Shown in pieces: positions 1-8,842 of a stretch of 64,000 bases of DNA. Every line of letters begins with the position of its first letter. The first letter of the stretch is position 1. The stretch lies in the NCBI GenBank assembly GCA_017795085.1, contig CP051246.1, forward strand, positions 1,924,514 to 1,988,513, written 5' to 3'. A model generated the notes under the pieces. It was not told the origin of the DNA. It did no database searches and saw only the letters and a list, made by a program, of their open reading frames with translations. The stretch comes from Salegentibacter sp. GTDB lineage: Bacteria > Bacteroidota > Bacteroidia > Flavobacteriales > Flavobacteriaceae. The position numbers and the translations under genes were made by a program.

Positions 1-179
1 CCGTTTTTCTGAAGTGTGGTATCAACTAAAGTCTGAATATTTTGTCCTGTAGAGAACCCTTTTAAACGGGTATCGGTAAGCAGAACCTCATCCAAAACAG
101 TAATGGAATCGCTTTGGGCATTTATCCAAAATGAACTGCAAAAAAATACTACAAAAAAATAAAATTGAATAAATTTCAT
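1..179 (-). CDS. TonB-dependent receptor, N-terminal part (BtuB-like)
   Basis: Only the first 59 codons lie in the window; the gene runs off the left edge. The start is an ATG followed by a hydrophobic signal peptide ending near WINAQ, then a TonB-box-like stretch (SDSITVLDEVLL) and the beginning of a plug domain. That order is typical of outer-membrane TonB-dependent receptors. A cobalamin riboswitch lies in its leader on the same strand and a BtuF-like binding protein is divergent, so vitamin B12 or another corrinoid is the likely ligand. The substrate is inferred from context, since the barrel is not visible here. Confidence 0.8.
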   Translation of the reverse strand, partial: MKFIQFYFFVVFFCSSFWINAQSDSITVLDEVLLTDTRLKGFSTGQNIQTLVDTTLQKN

Positions 180-231
180 AGCCTACCGACTTTTATCCCG
201 AAAGTCTAAAGTGTTTAATTAATATTACTTT

Positions 232-455
232 TGGCAGGTCTCCTGGCTCACGTCCTTGCTGTTTACCTTCCCATGTCGAGCTATCGGCACAGTGGTTTGA
301 AGTGTAACAACAGGCATCCCAATCTAAATTGGGACTAAGCATACAGTTGCGGGAACAGCTCAGGCTTAATTGAAGCACGAAATAATTCCTTACTTCTAAC
401 TTCGTGCTTTATATTTCCTGATTCCCTTTTAATTAACGACGGAAACAACCGGCGC
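232..455 (-). ncRNA. Cobalamin (B12) riboswitch
   Basis: Read on the minus strand, this leader contains the conserved B12 box AGCCAGGAGACCTGCC (233-248). It also has the core element CTGTTCCCGCAACTGTA (about 346-362), a CCACTGTGCCG segment (about 287-297), a GGGAATC segment (about 420-426) and a 5' GCCGGT (449-454). These appear in the order expected for the cobalamin riboswitch class. A local hairpin with GCACGAA/TTCGTGC arms (about 377-409) fits a peripheral helix. It lies 53 bases upstream of the receptor start, so B12 should lower expression of that gene. Confidence 0.93.
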
Positions 456-522
456 TAAACCAAAATTTCTCCGCGAAAATAAACATTTAGCCTTGCTAAA
501 GGGATAAATTTTCAAATAATCT

Positions 523-530
523 TACTTTTG
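523..530 (+). promoter_or_regulatory. -10 element for the btuF-like gene
   Basis: TACTTTTG matches the Bacteroidota -10 consensus TAnnTTTG and lies 17 bases upstream of the GTG start. No TTG lies at the usual 17-23 base distance upstream, so only the -10 is proposed. Confidence 0.4.
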
Positions 531-547
531 ACAGCAAAAACATAATC

Positions 548-1687
548 GTGCGATTTAAATTTATACTTTGTATTCTGATAATTTTTTCATCCTGCCGAAA
601 TGAAAAAGACGCTCAAAAACCGGTTGAAGAAACTCAGGGCAAGGCCGTTGAAATTACCCTTGCAGTAGGTTTTACCATTAAAGAGTTTAAAAACTATAGT
701 TTGGTTACAGTTAAAACTCCCTGGCCTGATGCAGATAATGGATTTACATATTTACTATCCCAAAAAGGTGCAAACCTCCCTAAAAGTATAACTTACGATC
801 AAAAAGTTGAAATTCCAGTGCAGGAAATTGTGGTAACTTCCACTACTCATATCCCTGCTTTAGAAGCTTTGGGCGTTGAAGATAAATTAACAGGTTTCCC
901 CGGCCTAGATTTTATTTCTTCTGAAAAAACCCGAAAACGAATAAATTCAGGTGCGGTACAGGAATTAGGACAAAATGAGAATATCAACACTGAAGTTTTA
1001 ATAGATTTAAGTCCCGATTTAGTAATGGGCTTTGCAATTAACGGTCAAAATCGAAGTCTGGAAAATATAAAAAAAACAGGTATCCCGGTAGTTTTCAATG
1101 CCGATTGGATGGAGAAAAATCCACTGGGTAAAGCTGAATGGATTAAGTTTATCGGTGCATTTTTTAACAAAACAGCAGCAGCTTCAGAAGTGTTCCGTGA
1201 AATTGAAAAAAATTATAACGAAGCTAAAACTATAGCAGCTTCTGCTGAAAAGCAGCCTACCGTAATTGGCGGCTCTATGTACAAAGACCAATGGTTTATG
1301 CCCTACGGAAATTCGTGGCAGGCAAAATTTATAGCTGATGCAAATGCTAATTATTTATACAGTGAAACCGAAGGCAATGGTAGTATCGCGCTTTCTTTTG
1401 AAAATGTTCTGGAAAAAGCTGAAGATGCTGATTTTTGGGTTAGTACAGGGCAGTTTACCTCCTACCACCAACTTATTAATACATCCAGACATTATCAAAA
1501 ATTCAAAGCCGTACAAAATAAAAAAGTATATTCTGTAAGTCTAAGCAAAGGAGAAACCGGAGGTGCAATTTATTTTGAACTCGGTCCCCAACGTCCCGAT
1601 TTGGTTTTAAAAGATTTGATTGGAATTTTTCACCCAAACTTACTTACAAACCACAAACAACTATTTTTTAAACCTTTGGAACAATAA
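548..1687 (+). CDS. btuF: Periplasmic ABC-transporter binding lipoprotein, BtuF-like
   Basis: This 379-residue protein starts at GTG with a short signal peptide and lipobox ending at Cys16 (FSSC). The body has the type III periplasmic-binding-protein pattern: a first lobe with TSTTHIPALEALGV, then SPDLVMGFA, a long linking helix, and a second lobe with GGAIYFELGPQRPDLVLKDL near the C-terminus. Such proteins deliver corrinoids, haem or siderophores to an inner-membrane ABC importer. The divergent B12-riboswitch-controlled receptor favours cobalamin. No permease or ATPase gene follows; a terminator-like hairpin comes directly after the stop. A ferric-siderophore ligand remains possible from sequence alone. 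Confidence 0.82.
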   Translation: MRFKFILCILIIFSSCRNEKDAQKPVEETQGKAVEITLAVGFTIKEFKNYSLVTVKTPWPDADNGFTYLLSQKGANLPKSITYDQKVEIPVQEIVVTSTTHIPALEALGVEDKLTGFPGLDFISSEKTRKRINSGAVQELGQNENINTEVLIDLSPDLVMGFAINGQNRSLENIKKTGIPVVFNADWMEKNPLGKAEWIKFIGAFFNKTAAASEVFREIEKNYNEAKTIAASAEKQPTVIGGSMYKDQWFMPYGNSWQAKFIADANANYLYSETEGNGSIALSFENVLEKAEDADFWVSTGQFTSYHQLINTSRHYQKFKAVQNKKVYSVSLSKGETGGAIYFELGPQRPDLVLKDLIGIFHPNLLTNHKQLFFKPLEQ

Positions 1688-1688
1688 A

Positions 1689-1779
1689 AAAGCTGTCTGA
1701 TAAAGTTTTCAAATCGTCATTCTACCCAAAAATTCTTCTGGGCAACTTGATGAAACTAGACTTTATCAAACAGCTTTTA
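1689..1779. terminator. Bidirectional terminator with a repeat-like insert in its loop
   Basis: Long inverted repeat with arms AAAAAGCTGTCTGATAAAGT and ACTTTATCAAACAGCTTTT separates the convergent btuF-like and transaldolase genes. The roughly 50-base loop starts with CGTCATTC and ends with TTGATGA, resembling the ends of an intergenic repeat seen elsewhere in the window. Confidence 0.7.
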
Positions 1780-1799
1780 TTGGTTTACTTTCAGTTTAC

Positions 1800-2456
1800 C
1801 TACTGATTTCCTTTCTTATAATCAGCAAGGAATTTCTCCAAACCAATATCGGTAAGTGGGTGTTTCAGTAAACCTTCAATAGAAGATAAAGGCCCGGTCA
1901 TTACATCGGCACCAATTTTCGCGCAGTCTATCACGTGCATTGTGTGGCGTACTGAAGCCGCTAATATTTCAGTTTCAAATCCGTAATTATCATAAATTTG
2001 ACGAATTTCAGAAATAAGGTTTAATCCGTCAGTCGAAATATCATCCAAACGACCAATAAACGGAGATACATAAGCTGCTCCCGCCTTAGCCGCCAATAGG
2101 GCCTGCCCTGCTGAAAACACTAATGTACAATTTGTTCGTATTCCGTTATCGGTAAAGTATTTTATAGCTTTCACCCCTTCTTTAATCATAGGGACTTTTA
2201 CTACAATTTGCTCGTGCAATTCAGCAAGCTCTTCCCCTTCCTTTATAATATTATCAAAATCGGTAGCAATTACCTCGGCACTCACATCACCATCAATGAG
2301 GTCGCATATTTTTTTATAATGCTTTAAAATATTGTCTTTTCCAGTAATTCCTTCTTTTGCCATTAATGAAGGATTGGTAGTTACCCCGTCTAAAACCCCT
2401 AACTCATGAGCCTCTTTAATTTGGTCAAGATTAGCGGTATCGATAAAAAATTTCAT
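1800..2456 (-). CDS. tal: Transaldolase, small TalC/FSA-type
   Basis: 218 residues, the length of the short transaldolase / fructose-6-phosphate aldolase branch. It begins [10 protein letters not shown] and has the TTNPS motif at 26-30 and the Schiff-base lysine in VVKVP (Lys87). The family transfers a dihydroxyacetone unit between sugar phosphates in the non-oxidative pentose phosphate pathway or cleaves fructose 6-phosphate. It is cytosolic. The gene lies 55 bases downstream of the SDR gene on the same strand and could share its transcript. Transaldolase versus aldolase activity cannot be settled by eye. Confidence 0.9.
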   Translation of the reverse strand: MKFFIDTANLDQIKEAHELGVLDGVTTNPSLMAKEGITGKDNILKHYKKICDLIDGDVSAEVIATDFDNIIKEGEELAELHEQIVVKVPMIKEGVKAIKYFTDNGIRTNCTLVFSAGQALLAAKAGAAYVSPFIGRLDDISTDGLNLISEIRQIYDNYGFETEILAASVRHTMHVIDCAKIGADVMTGPLSSIEGLLKHPLTDIGLEKFLADYKKGNQ

Positions 2457-2511
2457 AATCGTTTATTTATGGTTAAAATTATCCTGAAAACTTGGTTTTC
2501 GGCTTACAAAA

Positions 2512-3333
2512 TTACAATTTATAATGTTTTAAGAGCATTTTCTCATAAACTTTATCGGGTAAAATTCGTTTTAAACCAATAGAAAATTTCTGAAGAAAGC
2601 TTCCCACTTTATAATGTACCTCAGGATTAGGATTTTTAATGATTTTATAAACCGCTTTCGCCACAAAATCAGGGTCTCCACCTGCATCTACATGCTCATT
2701 CATTAATTTTAAAGTATTCCCATACGGAATCTCATAAGGTGACCCCCCCTTAACAGGAGCGTGATACCTGCCTGCTGCAATATTGGTTGCAAAATCGCCC
2801 GGTGCCAAATTGGTCATTTTAATATTAAAATGCTTCAATTCCATACGGAAAGCTTCAGTAGTAATTTCCAGTGCTCCTTTTGATGCAGAATAAACCCCTC
2901 GATAGGGCAACCCCATATACCCGGCAATAGAAGTAATATTAATAATAAAACCCGAATTTCTCTTCCGCATAAACGGCAAAACCGCTTTTATAACTTTTAT
3001 AGGCCCAAAATAATTGGTTTCAAACGCCTGTTTTATCTCTTCATCGGGAGTTTCTTCCAAAGGACCGGTAATACCAACGCCGGCATTATTAATAAGGATA
3101 TCAATTTTCCCCTCCTTTTCTATAAGCGTTCCAACTGCTGTTTTAATACTCTGCAGGTCAGCCACATCAAGGGCAAGTAACTGAAATTTAGAACCGGTAA
3201 CTTTTTGGGGATTTCTGCTGGTACCGTATACAATATATCCTTTTTGCTGAAGATATTCGCCAATGGCTTTTCCTATCCCGGAGGAAGCCCCGGTAATAAG
3301 CACGGTTTTTTGGGAAAGAGCATCTTTAGACAT
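2512..3333 (-). CDS. Short-chain dehydrogenase/reductase (SDR)
   Basis: 273-residue classical SDR with a Rossmann fold. The cofactor motif TGASSGIG is at 14-21, NNAG at 82-85, and the catalytic Ser135, Tyr148 and Lys152 lie in the usual ITS and YSASK motifs. Thr39-Ser-Arg after strand 2 suggests NADP(H). The substrate is unknown; the long C-terminal tail resembles SDRs that act on lipids or retinol-like compounds. It lies just upstream of the transaldolase gene on the same strand. Nothing about the context fixes the function. Confidence 0.88.
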   Translation of the reverse strand: MSKDALSQKTVLITGASSGIGKAIGEYLQQKGYIVYGTSRNPQKVTGSKFQLLALDVADLQSIKTAVGTLIEKEGKIDILINNAGVGITGPLEETPDEEIKQAFETNYFGPIKVIKAVLPFMRKRNSGFIINITSIAGYMGLPYRGVYSASKGALEITTEAFRMELKHFNIKMTNLAPGDFATNIAAGRYHAPVKGGSPYEIPYGNTLKLMNEHVDAGGDPDFVAKAVYKIIKNPNPEVHYKVGSFLQKFSIGLKRILPDKVYEKMLLKHYKL

Positions 3334-3466
3334 CGATGCGATAAATTTATTAAATAATCGAAATTTATCCCGAGAATTATCGGGTATTTCGAGCTTAGTT
3401 GCGCTTGAAATTATTTTTCTACAAAGGTCCCGAGGTGATTTTATCTAATTCTCAGAAACAAAAAAT

Positions 3467-3560
3467 GGCAAGCGACCCACATCACACCGCTACGACCGCT
3501 TACCCTTGCTGCGTTCCCGCCCTGGGGGATTCAGCAGGAGCTGGTTGTGTGGGACTTGCC
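3467..3560 (-). ncRNA. ffs: Signal recognition particle RNA, small bacterial type (4.5S-like)
   Basis: On the minus strand a roughly 94-base RNA starts with GGCAAG and ends with the complementary CTTGCC, forming a long hairpin. The apical region contains CAGGGCGGGAACGCAGCAAG, which matches the conserved Ffh-binding domain (symmetric loop plus GGAA-type tetraloop region with AGCA). A run of T follows the 3' end. The RNA binds Ffh and targets ribosomes making membrane proteins to FtsY. It is transcribed divergently from the glutaminyl cyclase gene. Confidence 0.9.
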
Positions 3561-3564
3561 GCTG

Positions 3565-3594
3565 CAAATATACAAGCTTTTAAGGTTTTCGCAA
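3565..3594 (-). promoter_or_regulatory. Promoter of the SRP RNA
   Basis: Minus-strand TTG (3592-3594), 19-base spacer, then TATATTTG (3565-3572). This is a full match to the Bacteroidota vegetative promoter TTG-N17-23-TAnnTTTG and is placed about 5 bases ahead of the predicted RNA 5' end. Confidence 0.75.
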
Positions 3595-3648
3595 GCAATT
3601 TTTAATTTGAATTAATTAATTTAGCCGGGTATTTTTTAATCCTAGAAA

Positions 3649-4701
3649 ATGATCCGTTTTAAACCACTGTTACTGTTAATATTAAGTTTTTTTATTTTTT
3701 CCTGCGGAAGTAATTCCGGTAAAAAATCTTCTTATTTTTCTCTAAAAACCGATGGAAATAATGATGAATTTCAGCTTGGGGAAAGCGTAAAACTTGATTT
3801 GGAGAATAAAAAAGAACGGGAAATCGATTCGGTAACCTATTATTTTCAGCAAAAAAATTATCAGGCTGAAACTGATTTCAGTCTAGAATTATCCTTAGAA
3901 AATATAAAACTCGGGAAACATTTCATTGAAGCTATAATTTTTTCAGAAGGAGAAACCGATACTACTAGCAAAAGCATTAAAATATACAATAATACCGCAC
4001 CGGTTTCGTATAGCTATAAAATAGTAAACGAATTTCCACATGACCAAAATGCCTATACCCAGGGACTAGAATTTTATAAAGATACTCTATATGAAAGTAC
4101 CGGTCAATATGGTTCTTCCAGTCTTCGGAAAGTGGTTTTGGAAACCGGGCAAGTTTTACAAAAACTCAATCTTACCGATAACTATTTTGGCGAAGGCCTT
4201 TCTATTCTGAACGATAAAATCTATCAACTTACCTGGAATGAAGGGGAAGGGTTAATTTATCACCTTGAAGATTTTAAACAAACCGCCACATTCAGCTACA
4301 ACCAAAGTGAAGAAGGTTGGGGACTTTGTAACGACGGCAACCAATTTTACAAAAGCGATGGTACCGAAAAAATATGGACACTCAATGCTGAAAGCCTGGC
4401 TGAAGAAGATTTTATTCAGGTAGTAACCCATAAAAGCATCGTTTCAAAAATGAACGAACTGGAATGGATAGACGGAAAAATTTACGCCAACACTTATCAA
4501 AAAGACGGTGTGGCAATTATTAACCCTAACACCGGGGCCATTGAAGGTTTAATCGATTTTCGTGGTTTACGCGATAAAGTAACCCAGCACGATAAGTTAG
4601 ATGTATTAAACGGTATTGCCTACAACCCCGATTCAGATAAACTTTACGTAACCGGAAAAAACTGGGACAAGATTTTTGAAGTGGAAATTATAGAAAAATA
4701 A
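3649..4701 (+). CDS. Glutaminyl-peptide cyclotransferase, plant/bacterial beta-propeller type, lipoprotein
   Basis: 350-residue lipoprotein with lipobox Cys19 (FIFSC). The first 110 residues form a Bacteroidota-specific beta-rich leader. The rest is the glutamine cyclotransferase propeller: FPHDQNAYTQGLEF, then YESTGQYGSSSLR, then NELEWIDGKIYAN and LNGIAYNPDSDKLYVTGK. The family converts N-terminal glutamine to pyroglutamate on exported proteins. It is expected to be anchored in the periplasm or at the surface. Its stop overlaps the next gene's ATG (TAATG), so the two are translationally coupled. Confidence 0.88.
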   Translation: MIRFKPLLLLILSFFIFSCGSNSGKKSSYFSLKTDGNNDEFQLGESVKLDLENKKEREIDSVTYYFQQKNYQAETDFSLELSLENIKLGKHFIEAIIFSEGETDTTSKSIKIYNNTAPVSYSYKIVNEFPHDQNAYTQGLEFYKDTLYESTGQYGSSSLRKVVLETGQVLQKLNLTDNYFGEGLSILNDKIYQLTWNEGEGLIYHLEDFKQTATFSYNQSEEGWGLCNDGNQFYKSDGTEKIWTLNAESLAEEDFIQVVTHKSIVSKMNELEWIDGKIYANTYQKDGVAIINPNTGAIEGLIDFRGLRDKVTQHDKLDVLNGIAYNPDSDKLYVTGKNWDKIFEVEIIEK

Positions 4702-5105
4702 TGAGCGTTAACCCTGAAATATTTGAACTGCGTTTAAAGGTTGAGAAAAAACACCTTGATGAACAAAAACATGTCAATAACGTGCAGTATGTACAATGGG
4801 TTCAGGATGTAGCCCAGGCACACTGGGAAAACCGTGCTCCGAAAATTTACCAGGAGCAATATTTTTGGGTAGTGGTTAAACACGAAATCAGCTACAAGCA
4901 GCAGGCATTTTTAGGGGAGGAAATTTCACTACAAACCTATGTGGGTGAAACCTCCCATGTTAAATCGGTACGTCACGTAATTATCAAAAATGCTGAAACT
5001 GAAAAAGTGTTGGTCGAAGCCAAAACTACCTGGGCACTACTGGAACAAAAAACCCAAAAACCCGCTAAAATCAGTGATGATTTAAAACGGGTTTTTGAGC
5101 AGTAA
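4701..5105 (+). CDS. Acyl-CoA thioesterase, 4HBT hot-dog family
   Basis: 134 residues, one hot-dog domain. The active-site region KHLDEQKHVNNVQYVQW has Asp20 and the HVNN stretch from His24, as in 4-hydroxybenzoyl-CoA / YbgC-type thioesterases. It should hydrolyse an acyl-CoA in the cytosol; the chain length is not evident. It is coupled to the upstream glutaminyl cyclase gene by a TAATG overlap, though no functional link is obvious. A repeat-rich spacer separates it from convergent glyA. Confidence 0.85.
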   Translation: MSVNPEIFELRLKVEKKHLDEQKHVNNVQYVQWVQDVAQAHWENRAPKIYQEQYFWVVVKHEISYKQQAFLGEEISLQTYVGETSHVKSVRHVIIKNAETEKVLVEAKTTWALLEQKTQKPAKISDDLKRVFEQ

Positions 5106-5107
5106 AG

Positions 5108-5213
5108 AAGTACCCTCACCTCCGCCTCTCCCAAAAGGAGAGGTGCTGTAATAAATAAGTTATTTTAACAGCTTGCCGCGCTCCTATCGTCGCTCGCAAT
5201 GACGCCCTTATTA
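5108..5213. repeat. Degenerate intergenic repeats between convergent genes
   Basis: Two known-looking Bacteroidota repeat types sit side by side. The first is a CCTCTCCCAAAAGGAGAGG hairpin (about 5117-5146) that resembles copies near 18.94 kb and 19.11 kb. The second is a GC-rich CGCGCTCC...GTCGCTCGCAATGACG stretch (about 5178-5205). Neither has coding potential; the hairpin may also end transcription. Confidence 0.5.
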
Positions 5214-5217
5214 AAAC

Positions 5218-6492
5218 CTACCACTGAAAAAGTGGCAAATCTTTCATCATCGATTTTACTTCCGTTTTCACTGCGTTTAATTCAGTTTCATCCTCAATAT
5301 TAGAAATTACGCGATCTATAAGATCAACGATTTTTGGCATCTCGGCTTCTTTTAATCCTCGAGTAGTAACAGCTGCGGTTCCGATTCGAATTCCGGAGGT
5401 TACAAACGGCGATTTATCATCAAAAGGCACCATATTTTTATTTACGGTAATTTCAGCTTTGTTCAAAGCTTCTTCGGCTTCCTTTCCGCTTACATTTTTA
5501 TTTCGTAAATCGATAAGCATACAATGGTTATCGGTTCCTCCTGAAATTACCTCATAGCCTTTTTCAACAAAAGCTTCAGCCATTTTTTTTGCATTTTTCT
5601 TAACCTGAACGGTATAATGCAAAAATTCATCGGTTAGCGCTTCTCCAAAAGCTATGGCTTTGGCAGCGATAATATGTTCTAACGGGCCGCCCTGGTTTCC
5701 GGGGAAAATAGCAGAATTCAATAAAGCTGACATCTTTTTAGGTTTTCCACTCTTTAATTTTTCGCCAAACGGATTATCAAAATCTTTCCCCATTATAATA
5801 ATTCCGCCACGAGGTCCACGAAGGGTTTTATGGGTCGTAGAACTTACTATATGACAATGCGGAATCGGGTCGCTCAACAAACCTTTAGCAATAAGTCCGG
5901 CAGGATGCGCGATATCGGCAAAAAGAATAGCTCCAATGCTATCGGCGATTTCTCTGAATCTTTTATAATCAATTTCACGAGAATAAGCCGAAGCCCCGGC
6001 GATAATCATTTTAGGTTTTTCACGTTCAGCAATTTCAGCAACAGCATCGTAATCTATGAGTCCGGTTTCTTTATCAACACCATAAAATATAGGTTGATAT
6101 AATTTACCGGAGAAATTTACGGGAGAACCATGGGTAAGATGCCCCCCATGAGAAAGGTCAAAACCAAGGAATTTATCACCGGGCTTCAAACAAGTGGAAA
6201 AAACTGCGGTATTAGCCTGAGAACCTGAGTGCGGTTGTACATTGGCATATTCGGCGCCAAATAATTCCTTAAGGCGGTCTATAGCCAATTGTTCTACCTT
6301 GTCTACCACTTCGCAACCGCCATAATAACGTTTGCCTGGGTACCCCTCAGCATATTTATTGGTTAAAACCGATCCTGCGGCTTCCATTACCGCTTCACTC
6401 ACAAAATTCTCACTGGCAATTAATTCAAGTCCGTGTAATTGTCTTTGTTTTTCTTCTTCTATTAAGTCAAAAATTTGAGTGTCTCGTTGCAT
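5218..6492 (-). CDS. glyA: Serine hydroxymethyltransferase
   Basis: 424 residues, full length for GlyA. The PLP-binding lysine is Lys222 in [14 protein letters not shown]. The N-terminal LIASENFVS (24-32), [13 protein letters not shown] and [11 protein letters not shown] motifs are all intact. The enzyme interconverts serine and glycine with tetrahydrofolate, supplying one-carbon units. It is a single gene with a TACTTTTG -10 element at 6519-6526 on the minus strand, facing divergent fahA. Confidence 0.98.
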   Translation of the reverse strand: MQRDTQIFDLIEEEKQRQLHGLELIASENFVSEAVMEAAGSVLTNKYAEGYPGKRYYGGCEVVDKVEQLAIDRLKELFGAEYANVQPHSGSQANTAVFSTCLKPGDKFLGFDLSHGGHLTHGSPVNFSGKLYQPIFYGVDKETGLIDYDAVAEIAEREKPKMIIAGASAYSREIDYKRFREIADSIGAILFADIAHPAGLIAKGLLSDPIPHCHIVSSTTHKTLRGPRGGIIIMGKDFDNPFGEKLKSGKPKKMSALLNSAIFPGNQGGPLEHIIAAKAIAFGEALTDEFLHYTVQVKKNAKKMAEAFVEKGYEVISGGTDNHCMLIDLRNKNVSGKEAEEALNKAEITVNKNMVPFDDKSPFVTSGIRIGTAAVTTRGLKEAEMPKIVDLIDRVISNIEDETELNAVKTEVKSMMKDLPLFQW

Positions 6493-6518
6493 TGCAATTG
6501 TTTACGTTAAATATTCCT

Positions 6519-6526
6519 CAAAAGTA
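6519..6526 (-). promoter_or_regulatory. -10 element of glyA
   Basis: TACTTTTG on the minus strand fits TAnnTTTG and lies 26 bases upstream of the glyA ATG. No clear -33 TTG was found. Confidence 0.4.
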
Positions 6527-6558
6527 ATAAATACATTCGGTTAATTACAGGAAAATAA

Positions 6559-6566
6559 TATATTTG
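6559..6566 (+). promoter_or_regulatory. -10 element of fahA
   Basis: TATATTTG matches TAnnTTTG, 35 bases upstream of the fahA ATG. The -33 element is not clear. Confidence 0.45.
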
Positions 6567-6601
6567 AGTGCTTTAGATTTTAACAAAAACCATAAAATTA
6601 T

Positions 6602-7894
6602 ATGCCTATTACTGCTAACGATCCTGATAGGAAAACTTGGCTGGATACACCCGCAGACACTGATTTTCCTATTCAAAATATACCTTTTGGCGTATTTTTA
6701 ACTCGCGATGATGTGATTACTATTGGTACCCGCATCGGCAATTACGCCATAGACCTTGGTGCGCTGCACCAGTTAGGGTATTTTGACGAGATTCCCTTAA
6801 CTGATGATATATTCTTACAGGATACTCTAAACGATTTTATTTCTGACGGAAAGAAAACCTGGCGTCTGGTACGCAATCGTATTGCAGAAATTTTTGATGC
6901 TGAGAATGCTAAATTAAAAGATAATAAAGACCACCGTAATATTGTGCTTTTCACTTTAGATGAAATTGAAATGCAAATGCCAGTACAGGTGGGCGATTAT
7001 ACCGATTTTTATTCTAGCAAGGAACATGCCACCAACGTAGGCACGATGTTTCGCGACCCTGATAATGCACTTTTACCAAACTGGATGCATATTCCGGTGG
7101 GCTACCACGGAAGGAGTTCTTCGATAATTCCCAGTGGAATTCCGGTTCACCGCCCACAGGGACAAACTTTACCAAAAGACGCTAAAGAACCGATTTTTGG
7201 CCCTTCAAAATTAGTAGATTTTGAACTGGAAATGGCCTTTGTCACTACTGATGGAAATCCGATAGGTGAGCCTATTCCTTTAGAAGAAGCTGAAGATTAC
7301 ATTTTTGGAATGGTATTATTTAACGACTGGAGCGCGCGAGATATTCAAAAATGGGAATATGTGCCTCTAGGCCCGTTTTTAGCTAAAAACTTTGCCTCTT
7401 CTATTTCTCCCTGGATTGTAACCCTTGATGCTTTAGAACCTTTTAGAACAGAAAGCCCACAACCGGAAAAAGAGCTACTCCCCTACTTACGTTTTAACGG
7501 TAAGAAGAGTTTTGATATCAATTTAGAAGTAGGACTACAACCTGAAAATTCAGAAGAAACTGTAGTTTCCCGCTCTAATTTTAAATATATGTACTGGAAT
7601 ATGAGTCAGCAGCTGGCTCATCACACCATAAATGGCTGCCCGGTAAATTCAGGTGATATGATGGCTTCCGGAACAATTTCCGGCCCCACCCCTGATTCTT
7701 ACGGTTCTATGCTTGAACTTTCATGGCGTGGTGAAAAACCAATAAAGTTGAAAGATGGTAGTGAGCGTAAATTTATTGAAGATAATGATACGGTAACTAT
7801 GCGCGGGTATTGTAAAAACTCCCATCGTCGTATTGGATTTGGAGAAGTAAGTACAAAGCTTCTACCTGTTTGGGAGCCGAAGAAAAACAAATAG
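6602..7894 (+). CDS. fahA: Fumarylacetoacetase
   Basis: 430 residues, typical for FAH. The N-terminal SH3-like domain is followed by the catalytic domain with DYTDFYSSKEHATNVG at 132-147 (metal-binding Asp and general-base His), VGYHGRSSSI, FELEMAFV and FNDWSARDIQKWEYVPLGPF. It splits fumarylacetoacetate into fumarate and acetoacetate, the last step of tyrosine and phenylalanine breakdown. The homogentisate dioxygenase partner is not in the window. The gene is monocistronic and ends in a strong hairpin terminator. Confidence 0.96.
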   Translation: MPITANDPDRKTWLDTPADTDFPIQNIPFGVFLTRDDVITIGTRIGNYAIDLGALHQLGYFDEIPLTDDIFLQDTLNDFISDGKKTWRLVRNRIAEIFDAENAKLKDNKDHRNIVLFTLDEIEMQMPVQVGDYTDFYSSKEHATNVGTMFRDPDNALLPNWMHIPVGYHGRSSSIIPSGIPVHRPQGQTLPKDAKEPIFGPSKLVDFELEMAFVTTDGNPIGEPIPLEEAEDYIFGMVLFNDWSARDIQKWEYVPLGPFLAKNFASSISPWIVTLDALEPFRTESPQPEKELLPYLRFNGKKSFDINLEVGLQPENSEETVVSRSNFKYMYWNMSQQLAHHTINGCPVNSGDMMASGTISGPTPDSYGSMLELSWRGEKPIKLKDGSERKFIEDNDTVTMRGYCKNSHRRIGFGEVSTKLLPVWEPKKNK

Positions 7895-7904
7895 TTTAAA
7901 ACTT

Positions 7905-7948
7905 TAAAAAGCTGCCTGAAAAGTCATTAGTATCAGGCAGCTTTTTTT
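7905..7948. terminator. Terminator after fahA
   Basis: AAAAAGCTGCCTGA and TCAGGCAGCTTTTTTT arms form a strong hairpin followed by a T-run between convergent genes, so it can work in both directions. Confidence 0.85.
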
Positions 7949-8207
7949 ATTCTTTATTTTTCTTCTTTTCCTTCTGTTGCTCTAAATCCATAAATTCTTC
8001 TTTCTGCCGTTGCATATCACTCGCCGGCCCTTCATCTTTAGGAAGTTTGGATTTTTTATCGGGTTTAGAATTTCCACTTTCTTTTTGCTTTTGGTCTTGA
8101 AACTCCTTTTTCTCCCGGTCTTTCTCAGACTTTTTTAGAACATCCCAGTTTTTCTCCAGTTTTTTTAAATCTTCTTCTTTAGTCATCATATCAAATTTAG
8201 TTTTCAA
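7947..8207 (-). CDS. Small highly charged hypothetical protein
   Basis: 86 residues, very rich in Lys, Glu, Asp and Gln, with no signal peptide or membrane segment. It is probably a coiled coil or disordered. It begins MKTKFDMMTKEEDLKKLEKNW and ends in a KEKKKNKE tail. No family is recognised. It lies 55 bases downstream of the YtxJ gene on the same strand and may be cotranscribed. The internal Met7 and Met8 are alternative starts. Confidence 0.55.
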   Translation of the reverse strand: MKTKFDMMTKEEDLKKLEKNWDVLKKSEKDREKKEFQDQKQKESGNSKPDKKSKLPKDEGPASDMQRQKEEFMDLEQQKEKKKNKE

Positions 8208-8262
8208 ATAAGATACAAAGCAGATTTAAATTTAAAGACCGATTAAAATTAATTTAACAGGA

Positions 8263-8661
8263 TTAAAGTAAATTTTTAAGGCTTTCTACATTAATATCCT
8301 GATGCGAAGCCTGGTGCGCAACCTGCTTATTTTTCAATATTATTAATTGTGGACTTTCGTGGTGTACGTTAAACTCCTCGGCCACAGCATTAGAAACCGC
8401 TCGGTTTTTTATCAAATCAAGATAATATAAACGTACCGGTACATCTTCGGCCAAATCGTATTCCCTTTCAAACTTTCGAAGTGCCATTCGGCTAATGCCG
8501 CATCGCGTAGAATGCTTAAAAATTACGATTAATTTCTTTTCTGAAGCAGCACTAAGTTCCTTAACCTCAGCTTCATTTTCTAAATCATACCACGGAATTT
8601 TAGAAATTTCCTCTCTGGCACTATCCTTTTCACTACTAAACAATTTTCCAAATAATCCCAT
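8263..8661 (-). CDS. ytxJ: Bacillithiol-system redox-active protein YtxJ (monothiol)
   Basis: 132 residues with a thioredoxin-like fold of the YtxJ (DUF2847) family. The single Cys54 lies in FKHSTRCGISR, where relatives have a monothiol KHS-x-x-C-x-x-S motif. A conserved ESPQLIILKNK strand-turn follows. The family is thought to de-bacillithiolate proteins, which fits bacillithiol use in many Bacteroidota. It is cytosolic. It is divergent from clpB, with the shared 180-base spacer holding a heat-shock-type inverted repeat. Confidence 0.85.
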   Translation of the reverse strand: MGLFGKLFSSEKDSAREEISKIPWYDLENEAEVKELSAASEKKLIVIFKHSTRCGISRMALRKFEREYDLAEDVPVRLYYLDLIKNRAVSNAVAEEFNVHHESPQLIILKNKQVAHQASHQDINVESLKNLL

Positions 8662-8747
8662 TTATTTTCTTTTATCTAATGTTTTTCTTTAATAAATTTA
8701 AATAGTCGCTAAATTTCAAAAAAAAATCTATAAAATTAAACTAAAAT

Positions 8748-8790
8748 GACTTTTTGACGGTTATTTTTAAACGATATGCGTCAAAATGTC
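8748..8790. promoter_or_regulatory. Inverted repeat upstream of clpB, candidate heat-shock operator
   Basis: GACTTTTTGACG (8748-8759) and CGTCAAAATGTC (8779-8790) are inverted copies with 11 of 12 positions matching, separated by 19 bases. The right arm ends 52 bases before the clpB ATG. The 11-mer GTCAAAATGTC also occurs exactly in front of grpE. It is not a CIRCE element. Assignment to stress control is an inference from the two shared targets. Confidence 0.5.
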
Positions 8791-8842
8791 TTTATTCTTT
8801 AATGGTACATCAATTGCTCTTAGCTAAAAAACAATTTTGACT

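Noticed and set aside
8662..8842. Possible CIRCE/HrcA element upstream of clpB
   Set aside because: The inverted repeat found there does not match the CIRCE halves TTAGCACTC and GAGTGCTAA.
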